Source: Alkalimonas amylolytica (lineage in GTDB: Bacteria; Pseudomonadota; Gammaproteobacteria; Enterobacterales; Alteromonadaceae). Taken from it: a stretch of 56,675 nucleotides of DNA. Below, piece by piece: positions 7,453 to 13,983 of this stretch. The first letter of the stretch is position 1; the number at the start of each line of letters is the position of its first letter. Made by a program: the position numbers and the translations under genes. The stretch covers positions 1 through 56,675 of the forward strand of contig NZ_FNRM01000014.1 of the NCBI RefSeq assembly GCF_900107845.1. The letters are read 5' to 3'. Under the pieces are notes generated by a model. The model was not told the origin of the DNA, did not search any database, and saw only the letters and a list, made by a program, of their open reading frames with translations.

Positions 7453-7790
7453 TTGGCTGTTTATTTAGAATCTTTTTACACAGCATTGAAGGACGGCTTG
7501 TCTATATTTTTTGATTTTTTTGCCCCAGTACTGATGGTTGTAGGTTTATTTCTGCTGTTATGGCAATTTGTGCAGTATCAAAAAAGAATTCGTTACTTGG
7601 AGATCACATTAGGTGCACTCATTAAGCTTTCTGGTATTGAGTTAAATGACCCCACTTTTGTCCCTCCTGAAGTGCGTAAGGCGCTAGATGAAGGCCATAG
7701 ATTAAAAGCCTTAGGCTTTATCGAAAAATCACAGGTGCAAATTTAAAAGAAGCAATAGAGGACGTGGATGTATTGCTCAAAAAAACATAA
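7453..7790 (+). pseudogene. Membrane-anchored L7/L12-C-terminal-like protein with frameshift (cassette 9)
   Basis: From a TTG start at 7453 (AAGGAATAG upstream) the frame codes for one membrane helix (about residues 20-40), a short coiled segment, then KALDEGHRLKALGFIEKS before a stop at 7744-7746. Read in the next frame from 7731, the sequence continues TGANLKEAIEDVDVLLKK and stops at 7788-7790, right at attC9. Together these read like the ribosomal L7/L12 C-terminal-type domain (Lys-Ala ... Thr-Gly-x-x-Leu-Lys-Glu-Ala) found in many small membrane-anchored proteins. One missing base near 7731 explains both halves. It could be a real mutation or a sequencing error. Confidence 0.65.
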
Positions 7791-7871
7791 CAATACGCAT
7801 CACTCGCTCCCGTTGGTCGCTGGGATGCCAACCCGCTGTGCGGTCTGTCACCCGTGTGCTTTGCGTTAGGG
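7785..7871 (+). other. attC site 9
   Basis: From ACATAAC to GTTAGGG; same subfamily as attC2 (CGCATCACTCGCTCCCGTTG ... TTTGCGTT). Confidence 0.85.
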
Positions 7872-7874
7872 AAT

Positions 7875-8255
7875 ATGGAAGTTAGACCTGTGGTAAAAAT
7901 TATCCTTGGTATTTGGTGCGCATGTTTAATTGTTGGTGGTGCTACACACATTTTCGATAATGTTTATTTTGGTTTACTGCCATACAAATTTGCGCCGTTA
8001 TGGCTCAATATTTACTGGTCCGCGTTAGGCGTTTTGGATTTACTAGCTGTTTTTTTACTACTCAAGTATCGGTTGCAAGGGATTTTGCTTACGCTAACAA
8101 TTATGTTTAGTAATGTCCTAGTTAACTCTATCGCCTATTACTCGCTAGGCGTTATTTCGGATGCTTGGTCATTGCAGCTTCAAACATTGTTTTTCGGGTT
8201 TTGTTTAGGGTCAGCATATTTGCTGTGGCGTACGAGTTTTGTTAAGCATGCGTAG
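7875..8255 (+). CDS. Four-helix membrane protein of unknown function (cassette 10)
   Basis: 126 residues from ATG 7875. Four hydrophobic segments (about 9-28, 45-65, 70-92 and 98-118) and no recognised motif. The start codon is only ten bases from the recombination point. The purine-rich core GTTAGGG three bases upstream is the only possible ribosome-binding sequence. Cassette ends are complementary over 13 bases (GTTAGGGAATATG / CATATTCCCTAAC), so the unit is intact. Function unknown. Confidence 0.65.
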   Translation: MEVRPVVKIILGIWCACLIVGGATHIFDNVYFGLLPYKFAPLWLNIYWSALGVLDLLAVFLLLKYRLQGILLTLTIMFSNVLVNSIAYYSLGVISDAWSLQLQTLFFGFCLGSAYLLWRTSFVKHA

Positions 8256-8264
8256 TAACATATT

Positions 8265-8345
8265 CCCTAACAAACGCCTAAAGCATCGCGGCTTTCAGCC
8301 GCTGGACTCGCAACAAGTTGCTCGCGTTTGTGGCGGGCGTTAAAT
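8265..8345 (+). other. attC site 10
   Basis: From CCCTAAC to GTTAAAT with arms GCGGCTTTCAGCCGC and CAACAAGTTG. Its right half is almost identical to attC0 and attC16. Confidence 0.86.
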
Positions 8346-8625
8346 GCCTATGATCTACGAGTACGATTTAAAAGAAATCCTTCCAAGGCTTCAAGGCCCG
8401 CTGAGGGAAATCCTGGATGCCGAAATCGCAGCAGGCAACAAGATGGTAGAAATATCAAGCAAGTGGCCTATGCCAGAAGTAAATGTGTGGTTTAAAAATC
8501 CACTCACAGATAAATATAAAAAGTCATATCCGTCTCTCCAATACAGCTATCTTGGTGACCCCAAGAATTGGCTAGAGGAATACATAGACAAAGATAATGG
8601 CGCAATGGTGGCAGCAAAGTGCTAG
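8344..8625 (+). CDS. Small soluble protein of unknown function (cassette 11)
   Basis: 93 residues with no signal peptide or membrane segment. It is rich in charged residues with a Trp-containing middle (KWPMPEVNVWFKNP) and C-terminal WLEEYIDKDNG. I do not recognise the family. The ATG at 8344 overlaps the GTTAAAT core, so any ribosome-binding sequence (GGCGGGCG) belongs to the preceding cassette's attC; ATG 8350 is an alternative start. Ends match (GTTAAATG / CATTTAAC). Confidence 0.55.
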   Translation: MPMIYEYDLKEILPRLQGPLREILDAEIAAGNKMVEISSKWPMPEVNVWFKNPLTDKYKKSYPSLQYSYLGDPKNWLEEYIDKDNGAMVAAKC

Positions 8626-8631
8626 TCAAAC

Positions 8632-8704
8632 ATTTAACAAGGCAAGGCAAAATCGCCCTGCGGGTTGGACGCGCTAACGCGCGCCTTTGCTTGCGGCGTT
8701 AGCA
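8632..8704 (+). other. attC site 11
   Basis: From ATTTAAC to GTTAGCA; arms GGCAAGGCAAAATCGCC and GCCTTTGCTTGC with inner palindrome GCGCTAACGCGC. Confidence 0.8.
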
Positions 8705-8732
8705 GCTTCATTAACAAGGGAACAGTTTCACA

Positions 8733-8945
8733 ATGAAAAAAGACGTTAAATTTTCTGTATATTTCTGGGTTTTCGTGGCTATTTTATTTTTGGCGTATTT
8801 TCTCTTTTGGAGTCATGATTATCTATATCTAGCTGGTAGTATGGGCTTATTGATTGTCGCCTTAGGTAGATTTAGAGATAACAACTTCTTGTTCTGGTCA
8901 GGAGCAGCAATTTTTACGGCATCAATTATTTTGCAGTTCTTATAA
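8733..8945 (+). CDS. Small two-helix membrane protein (cassette 12)
   Basis: 70 residues, ATG with AAGGGAAC about nine bases upstream. Two to three hydrophobic stretches (about 9-25, 28-42 and 52-69). No known motif. About 115 bp of AT-rich sequence follow before attC12, in which I see no gene. Cassette ends are perfectly complementary (GTTAGCAGC / GCTGCTAAC). Confidence 0.6.
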   Translation: MKKDVKFSVYFWVFVAILFLAYFLFWSHDYLYLAGSMGLLIVALGRFRDNNFLFWSGAAIFTASIILQFL

Positions 8946-9061
8946 TAAAGAATGAGATTTAATGAGCTTGCTTATATTGTAATTAGATGGCTTTTTTAAT
9001 TTAATTACGGTGTTGTTGCTCAACATTACATGGCGGCAAGCTGCGCAAATTTGGTGTGGGC

Positions 9062-9133
9062 TGCTAACAAGTTACAGCACGCGGAAAAATTACTCACTGG
9101 GCTCGCAATTTTCCGGTGAGCAAGGCGTTATGT
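9062..9133 (+). other. attC site 12
   Basis: From TGCTAAC to GTTATGT; arms GCGGAAAAATTACTCACTGG and TTTTCCGGTGAGCAAGGCG pair. It belongs to none of the other attC subfamilies here. Confidence 0.78.
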
Positions 9134-9151
9134 GCTCGCAAGGAACAAAGT

Positions 9152-9559
9152 ATGGCATTAAATTTGAAAGAAGTTGATGGCGTTCCAATCAAAGCTAAAC
9201 ATAAAGCCACCTGTCACTGTGGTTCTGTTGAGTTTGAGCTTGATTTGCCTGATGGTTTGGTTGAATTACGGCGCTGTGATTGTTCGCTTTGCCGGAGGCG
9301 TGGAGCAATAGCGGCTTCAATTCCTTTATCAGGTATAAAAATTCTAAAAGGTGAGAGCTTTTTAAAGCTTTATCAGTTCAATACAAAGACAGCTAAGCAT
9401 TATTTTTGTAGTAACTGTGGTATTTATACTCACCATCAACGCAGGTCAAATCCAACACAGTATGGCTTTAATGTTGCTTGCCTTGAGGGAGTTAACCCAT
9501 TGAAAATACCAAATGTACCGACTAACGATGGTGTAAACCATCCGGCAGATCGCAAATAA
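9152..9559 (+). CDS. GFA-family (glutathione-dependent formaldehyde-activating enzyme-like) protein (cassette 13)
   Basis: 135 residues from ATG 9152, with AAGGAAC upstream. Zinc-binding Cys pattern of the GFA/CENP-V fold: CHCGSVEF (about residues 18-25), CDCSLCRRRG (about 42-51) and FCSNCGIYTHH (about 83-93). The family includes S-(hydroxymethyl)glutathione synthase and many uncharacterised carbon-sulfur-metabolism proteins, so the substrate is uncertain. An in-frame start further upstream lies in attC12 and was rejected. Cassette ends match with one mismatch. Confidence 0.85.
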   Translation: MALNLKEVDGVPIKAKHKATCHCGSVEFELDLPDGLVELRRCDCSLCRRRGAIAASIPLSGIKILKGESFLKLYQFNTKTAKHYFCSNCGIYTHHQRRSNPTQYGFNVACLEGVNPLKIPNVPTNDGVNHPADRK

Positions 9560-9563
9560 TGGC

Positions 9564-9650
9564 AAATAACAAACCGCAGCACTCGCTCCCTGCGCTCCCC
9601 GGGACGCCAACCCGCTGTGCGGCTCGTCGCCCATGTGCGGGGCGTTACAC
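9564..9650 (+). other. attC site 13
   Basis: From AAATAAC to GTTACAC, same subfamily as attC2 and attC9. Confidence 0.83.
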
Positions 9651-9676
9651 ATAAGTCGAGTTAAAGGAGACTTATT

Positions 9677-9910
9677 TTGAATTATTGGATATTTCAGTCT
9701 GTTGTAGACAGATACGATCTCCGCGATGATAAAATCGTAGAAATAGGCAAATCTGACACGTGGTATGCCACTCGCTATAAATCAAAAATGAAAGAGGGCG
9801 ACAGAGTATATTTTTGGCTCGGAGGGTTAGGAAGTGAGCGTGAAACAAGTGAATATACTGTTGTAGGTAACAAGTCCTTCTTGGGCGTGTTATATGAAGC
9901 TGTTGAGTAA
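9677..9910 (+). CDS. Shortened EVE-domain-like protein (cassette 14)
   Basis: 77 residues from a TTG start with AAAGGAG eight bases upstream. The first 50 residues (NYWIFQSVVDRYDL ... DTWYATRYKSKMKEGDRVYFW) resemble the N-terminal half of EVE/PUA-like domains that read modified nucleobases. EVE domains are usually about 140 residues, and the second half is absent here. The cassette's left core (GTTACAC) and its attC (CTCTAAC) match poorly, so a deletion probably joined the 5' end of an EVE cassette to another cassette's attC. Binding activity is doubtful. Confidence 0.65.
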   Translation: MNYWIFQSVVDRYDLRDDKIVEIGKSDTWYATRYKSKMKEGDRVYFWLGGLGSERETSEYTVVGNKSFLGVLYEAVE

Positions 9911-9912
9911 AA

Positions 9913-9967
9913 CTCTAACAAGCAAAGGCGTCTGACGCCTGCCGCACAGCTACTTTGGGCGTTAGAC
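9913..9967 (+). other. attC site 14 (55 bp)
   Basis: From CTCTAAC to GTTAGAC, with hairpin GGCGTCTGACGCC. A short relative of attC4 and attC7. Confidence 0.8.
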
Positions 9968-9988
9968 AAAAAATGGAGTCATCAAGAT

Positions 9989-10174
9989 ATGTCAATTGTT
10001 CAGAATAAGAAACTTAGCGGTTATACACTTATGTCCGCTGGCGGTATTTTTCTCATCGCCGGGTTTGTGGGTGTTGTCATCGCCCAGGAGTCTGTTTTCT
10101 ATGGCTTCTTTGGTATTGGAGCTGCGTTTGTCGCGATAGGAGCAGCCATGTTACATAAAGCGAAACTCGAATAG
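9989..10174 (+). CDS. Small two-helix membrane protein (cassette 15)
   Basis: 61 residues with two glycine-rich membrane helices (about 14-32 and 36-55) and basic ends. No recognised family. The gap to attC15 (10175-10248) shows no gene. Cassette ends match (GTTAGAC / GTCTAAC). Confidence 0.55.
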   Translation: MSIVQNKKLSGYTLMSAGGIFLIAGFVGVVIAQESVFYGFFGIGAAFVAIGAAMLHKAKLE

Positions 10175-10248
10175 GTTCAAGAGCATCTGTTGTTTGTCTG
10201 CTTTTATATCGGACACCTTTTGTCGTATGAGTGTGCAGTGTAGCTACA

Positions 10249-10347
10249 GTCTAACAAGTTGCTTAATTCCGTTCCGGCCACAAAAAGCATGGTCTCCACG
10301 GGACTGCCTAAGCTACGCTGCGGCAGCCCATTAGCAATGCGTTTTGC
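10249..10347 (+). other. attC site 15
   Basis: From GTCTAAC to GTTTTGC. Arms GTTGCTTAATTCCGTTCCGG and GGCAGCCCATTAGCAATGCG pair with the usual interruptions. Its left part resembles the broken site at 11137. Confidence 0.75.
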
Positions 10348-10360
10348 TTAAAGGTAATCC

Positions 10361-10687
10361 ATGATTAGCGAGCCTGAAAAACCGAAAAATTATCACAGGG
10401 ACTACGCAGTAATATTCGTGCTGACACTGCTTATTTGTGTAGTTCTCATTTACTTTGAAGTTCTATACAAAACCTTAATCATTCCTGTTGCCTTTGTTAA
10501 TATGGCTCCGTTGTATTGGTTTCGTGATTACCATAAGGCACAAAGAGCATACTTAGACCAAAAAAACGAAGCTAAAAATACGGAACAGTTCGAAAACCAA
10601 AGCGATGTAAATCAAAATATTGCAAATTACGTTGCAACACAGCGTCTAAAAAGGGCGAATAAAAAATGGTGGCAGTTTTGGGTTTAG
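10361..10687 (+). CDS. Membrane-anchored protein of unknown function (cassette 16)
   Basis: 108 residues with ATG after AAAGGTAATCC. Two hydrophobic segments close together (about 15-34 and 38-52) near the N-terminus, then a long charged, Asn/Gln-rich cytoplasmic tail ending RANKKWWQFWV. No known family. The stop lies five bases before attC16, as usual for cassette genes. Confidence 0.6.
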   Translation: MISEPEKPKNYHRDYAVIFVLTLLICVVLIYFEVLYKTLIIPVAFVNMAPLYWFRDYHKAQRAYLDQKNEAKNTEQFENQSDVNQNIANYVATQRLKRANKKWWQFWV

Positions 10688-10691
10688 CTGC

Positions 10692-10770
10692 GCATAACAA
10701 TCGCCATCAAAAGCGCGCCCATTGGGCGCTCGACTCGCAACAAGTTGCTCGCGTGTGGTGGGCGTTACGC
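10692..10770 (+). other. attC site 16
   Basis: From GCATAAC to GTTACGC; nearly the same sequence as attC0 (GCGCCCATTGGGCGC; CAACAAGTTG). Confidence 0.86.
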
Positions 10771-10800
10771 GCTTAAGTGCGTTCAAAGATTGGAGTAACA

Positions 10801-11142
10801 ATGCCACTATTATTTTCATACGGAACATTACAGCAAGAGGAAGTACAGATCGCCAATTTCGGTCGTGCATTAACGGGCAACAAAGACACGTTAGAGTGCT
10901 ACGTGGTCGGTGAAATCGAAATTACTGATGAGCGCGTCATCCGGGAGAGCGGTAAGGCCATTCATCCAATTTTGCGCTTTACTGGTAACTCTATGGATGC
11001 AGTGGACGGTACCGTCTTCGAAATCACTGATTTAGAGCTTGCAAAGGCGGATGACTATGAAGTTGAAGATTATGTGCGTGTTGCGGCTAACCTAAAGTCT
11101 GGAGCAGAGTGTTGGATCTATGCAGCGGGAAGTAACGCATAA
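10801..11142 (+). CDS. Gamma-glutamylcyclotransferase-like (GGCT/AIG2) protein (cassette 17)
   Basis: 113 residues from ATG 10801 with GGAGTAAC upstream. The N-terminus LLFSYGTLQQEEVQ is the substrate-binding-loop signature of the GGCT/AIG2-like fold. The middle GTVFEITDLELAKADDYE carries the conserved acidic region whose Glu acts in cyclotransferases. Members cyclise gamma-glutamyl amines, but many are uncharacterised. This is the last cassette before ordinary chromosome, and only the left half of its attC remains. Confidence 0.85.
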   Translation: MPLLFSYGTLQQEEVQIANFGRALTGNKDTLECYVVGEIEITDERVIRESGKAIHPILRFTGNSMDAVDGTVFEITDLELAKADDYEVEDYVRVAANLKSGAECWIYAAGSNA

Positions 11143-11175
11143 CAAATTGCTTAATTTCGTTCCGCAAGGGTGTTC
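11137..11175 (+). other. Truncated attC (left half only), distal end of array
   Basis: GCATAACAAATTGCTTAATT and the next bases repeat the left arm of attC15, but no right arm or GTTRRRY core follows. The sequence then becomes unrelated, and the convergent lytic transglycosylase gene ends at 11292. This marks where the array is broken. Confidence 0.7.
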
Positions 11176-11291
11176 CAAATTCTGTGCCAGCCGAATCAGA
11201 GGTCGGTATGAGCGGCCGCGGATTACAGCATCCAAACTGCCAGTTTTCTACTTGGCTATAAGAGCGAACCAATACGTTTAATAGCAGCACC

Positions 11292-12392
11292 TTAATGACT
11301 CTGTTTGGACTCCAGTAGCTGTAGTGCAATCCGAATATCGGCAGTGTAATAGAGTGAGGCGAAGCCAAGGCGATTGCGGCCAAGGTTATGGAACACCATG
11401 CCAAAGGCAATATCGCCGGCACTAAAGTCGTGGTGGTGTTCGGCAAAATAGGCTGCGGGCTTGCTGAGCTCTTCATCTATCAGCAGTGATCGTACACGGC
11501 CAGGACCGCCATGATAAGCCTGGATCAGTAACAGCCGATAAATGTGTTCCTGCTTCTCATCAGGCAGATGTGAAAAGCGCGTCAGAAACACCGGCCGGAG
11601 CATGCGGTGATTTCGTTCAAACAACCAAAGTGCGCAATCTACCTGAGCAATACGGTGCAGTTGTCTATTGTGCGGTATTCCGCAATCTTTCAATGCCTGC
11701 GGTGTTAGCTGCAGGATGCCTCTGGCATTGGCTTTCGAGTGAGCTTCGCGCACACCACCACTTTCAATAATCAACATGCCAGCTAAATCCGCTAGTAGGT
11801 CGTCTGGCAGGCTGATGCGCTTCTGCTGAGCCCTGCGGGCATAGACTAGACGCAGAGCGTCATGCAGGGATGCTTGATGTTTAGGACTACCGACTGAGAT
11901 GCCGTCCCAGTTGCCAGACAGACGTCCGTCCGGGTGCTCCCCTAAATAGCGCGCTATAGCCAGCGGCAGATCAACGGAGGGTTGATGACAGCGAATGGCA
12001 AAAGGGTAGCCAAGGGTCTGGCTGTTGCCTTCCACCCAGGCATGAACCCGCCCTTGTTGTGCCATGCCCTGACGGGTTTGATTCAGTAATAACTGGGTTT
12101 GCATTGAGTCTGCTGCGTCTTCAATAAACTCCAGGAAGTTACCGCGCATATCAAACAGGAGATGACGATTGCGCTCAGTGCAGTGACCCGACCGGGTCAG
12201 GATCCAGCGCCTGACGTTCATCACATTCTCATAGACACCCTGGCTTTCGGCATAGGGCTTGCTGCGCACTACATCGGTCCAGTTTTGGTAAGGGAGAACC
12301 GGTTCTTGCGGCTGAACGCTCAGGGGCAACAAAGATCCAAACAGAGCCGTGACTGCAAGGGGCCAATATTTGCTGTATAGCGTGGAACCCAT
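11292..12392 (-). CDS. Exported lytic transglycosylase (SLT domain)
   Basis: 366 residues with a signal peptide (about residues 1-28). The C-terminal half has the lysozyme-like SLT fold: catalytic Glu210 in MLIIESGG, followed by ANARGILQLTPQALKDCG and the later Tyr-His-Gly-Gly-Pro-Gly segment (residues about 285-292). Such enzymes cleave peptidoglycan with 1,6-anhydro-MurNAc formation. The N-terminal 190 residues match no domain I know. The start is supported by GGAGC eight bases upstream. It is convergent with the end of the cassette array. Confidence 0.85.
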   Translation of the reverse strand: MGSTLYSKYWPLAVTALFGSLLPLSVQPQEPVLPYQNWTDVVRSKPYAESQGVYENVMNVRRWILTRSGHCTERNRHLLFDMRGNFLEFIEDAADSMQTQLLLNQTRQGMAQQGRVHAWVEGNSQTLGYPFAIRCHQPSVDLPLAIARYLGEHPDGRLSGNWDGISVGSPKHQASLHDALRLVYARRAQQKRISLPDDLLADLAGMLIIESGGVREAHSKANARGILQLTPQALKDCGIPHNRQLHRIAQVDCALWLFERNHRMLRPVFLTRFSHLPDEKQEHIYRLLLIQAYHGGPGRVRSLLIDEELSKPAAYFAEHHHDFSAGDIAFGMVFHNLGRNRLGFASLYYTADIRIALQLLESKQSH

Positions 12393-12572
12393 ATCTGCTC
12401 CGGGTTTCTATGGCTGATGAAGCGGTTGTCAACGGACATTGAAGACAAGGGCTGAACAAGGCCTTAACATACAAATACACTAAATCCTTTTACGTGCCTT
12501 TACCAGAGCTGCTGTTAAATAATGTTTCGGCCGCTGGTTCGTTGTAAGGGTGACGCCAGGCAGCCACGAGTA

Positions 12573-12588
12573 TGTGATCACTTTCACC
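12573..12588. promoter_or_regulatory. CRP-like site in the 12393-12700 gap
   Basis: TGTGATCACTTTCACC matches the TGTGA-N6-TCACA pattern except for the last base. It lies 113 bp upstream of the glycine-zipper gene and 180 bp upstream of the transglycosylase start. The rest of this roughly 308 bp intergenic stretch shows no further gene. Assignment is by consensus only. Confidence 0.4.
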
Positions 12589-12700
12589 CCAAAGAAAAGT
12601 CCCATGTGGCCTCGTTGGTTGAGTTCACAACAAGTTGAGTGCTACTCTGAGGCATGAAATTATACGGGTTGAATGTTGTTTGCTTTGAGGGAGGAAACGC

Positions 12701-12895
12701 ATGCGTGGATGGCAAAAAAACGAGGCTGTGAAAAAGCCCATGGCCTTTGGCTTGGGGATTGGGCTGGCAATTGGTTCGGGGGTTGGTTTGGCCATTGGCA
12801 ATTTAGCGGTTGGTATCGGTGTCGGAATAGCTATCGGTATAGCTTTTGGTCGCTCTCAGAAGAAAAAAATCGACAAAAAAGATGCTGACAAATGA
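12701..12895 (+). CDS. Small glycine-zipper membrane protein
   Basis: 64 residues after a strong ribosome site (GAGGGAGGAAACGC). The central 32 residues are repeated Gly-x-Gly / Ile-Gly units (GLGIGLAIGSGVGLAIG, then AVGIGVGIAIGIAFG) flanked by basic ends, typical of glycine-zipper helices that pack in membranes. It may form a hairpin. No partner gene is evident. Confidence 0.7.
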   Translation: MRGWQKNEAVKKPMAFGLGIGLAIGSGVGLAIGNLAVGIGVGIAIGIAFGRSQKKKIDKKDADK

Positions 12896-12965
12896 CTCAT
12901 TTGCCAAGGTTTAGCTCCGCAAAAAAGCAGACTGTGTTAGTGAGGGACTGTGATCTATCGTAAGG

Positions 12966-13811
12966 CTACTTCCTGCTTACCAACCAGAGCGCAAACAGCA
13001 TTATACTGGCTCCCACCAAAAGGCGCAGCAAATCGGTATCCCGGTTCCAGAGCACGAGATTGACTAAGAGGCCTGCCGGGATCAGGGCGTTGTTCATGGT
13101 GGCTAATTGGCCACTGTTGACCTTGGTTGCACCCAGGTTCCACAGGTAATAGCCAAGGCCTGATGCCACCACCCCCAGCCAGAGCAAGATGCCCCATTGC
13201 AGCTCTGTGGTAGGGTACTGAGGGGCACCGAGCAGCAGCCAGGCCGGCAGGGCTATCAACAGGGCACCGACATAAAACCAACCAAAAATGGCATGTTGCG
13301 CTGGTTGTGTTGCAGCAGGCCAGTGCGCCAGCCGGTACTTGTACAGCACCTGGCCGCTGGCAAAGCAGAGGTTGGCTCCTTGCACTACCAAAAAGCCCAA
13401 CCAGAAGTCTTCATTCAGGCTGTTCCAGCGCATCACGGCGGCACCCGCTATGGCCAGCAATGCACTGAATAAATAGCGGCGGTGAAAGCGGCCCTCCAGC
13501 AGATCATGCAACAGGGTGATGTACACCGGGGTGAAAATGGTGAAAATCAGCACTTCAGGTACCGACAACAGCAAGAACGACTGATAGTAGAACAAATACA
13601 TTAGCCCGAGCTGTATGGCACCTATGCCCATCAGTTGAGCGGCAATTTTTGGGGCGACTTTATGCCGCAGCAACCAGGGCAAAAACACCACCGCGGCTAG
13701 CACGACCCGGCTTAGCACGGCAAAATAAGCATCGACCTGACCGGCCAGGTAAACGCCAATCAGCGAAAAAGAAAAAGCCCAGAGTAGGGTAATGGCCCAT
13801 AAGTACAGCAT
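12966..13811 (-). CDS. EamA/DMT-family transporter
   Basis: 281 residues from ATG 13811, giving ten hydrophobic segments in two EamA repeats. The frame extends 22 residues upstream, but that extension is polar and would reduce the divergent spacing to phzF. Features such as VPEVLIFTIFTPVYITLLHD at the end of repeat 1 and LWLGVVASGLGYYLWNLGATK in repeat 2 are typical of the carboxylate/amino-acid/amine exporter group. It is an inner-membrane protein; substrate unknown. Confidence 0.85.
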   Translation of the reverse strand: MLYLWAITLLWAFSFSLIGVYLAGQVDAYFAVLSRVVLAAVVFLPWLLRHKVAPKIAAQLMGIGAIQLGLMYLFYYQSFLLLSVPEVLIFTIFTPVYITLLHDLLEGRFHRRYLFSALLAIAGAAVMRWNSLNEDFWLGFLVVQGANLCFASGQVLYKYRLAHWPAATQPAQHAIFGWFYVGALLIALPAWLLLGAPQYPTTELQWGILLWLGVVASGLGYYLWNLGATKVNSGQLATMNNALIPAGLLVNLVLWNRDTDLLRLLVGASIMLFALWLVSRK

Positions 13812-13983
13812 GCAGGTGTTCCGGTATCCTGATTGTTCACGGCCGCTAGCATGCCGTAAAGCCAGTCGTAGATCCACTGCAAACGCAGTTAAACTGCCTT
13901 TGCCGGCATGCTGGCGATCCGAGCTTGCGCTGTTGCGTCAGGCTTCGTATGGTAGCCTCACTCAACACAAATCAGGACATCAG

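Noticed and set aside
7301-7486. Minus-strand extension of the zinc-ribbon gene to 128 residues
   Set aside because: It runs through attC8 into the next cassette and encodes a His-Thr repeat from the TG tract; the 66-residue form has its own start and promoter.
116-10770. CRISPR array suggested by repeated palindromic segments
   Set aside because: Repeats are 48-103 bp, irregularly spaced, differ in sequence and each follows a gene; they are attC sites.
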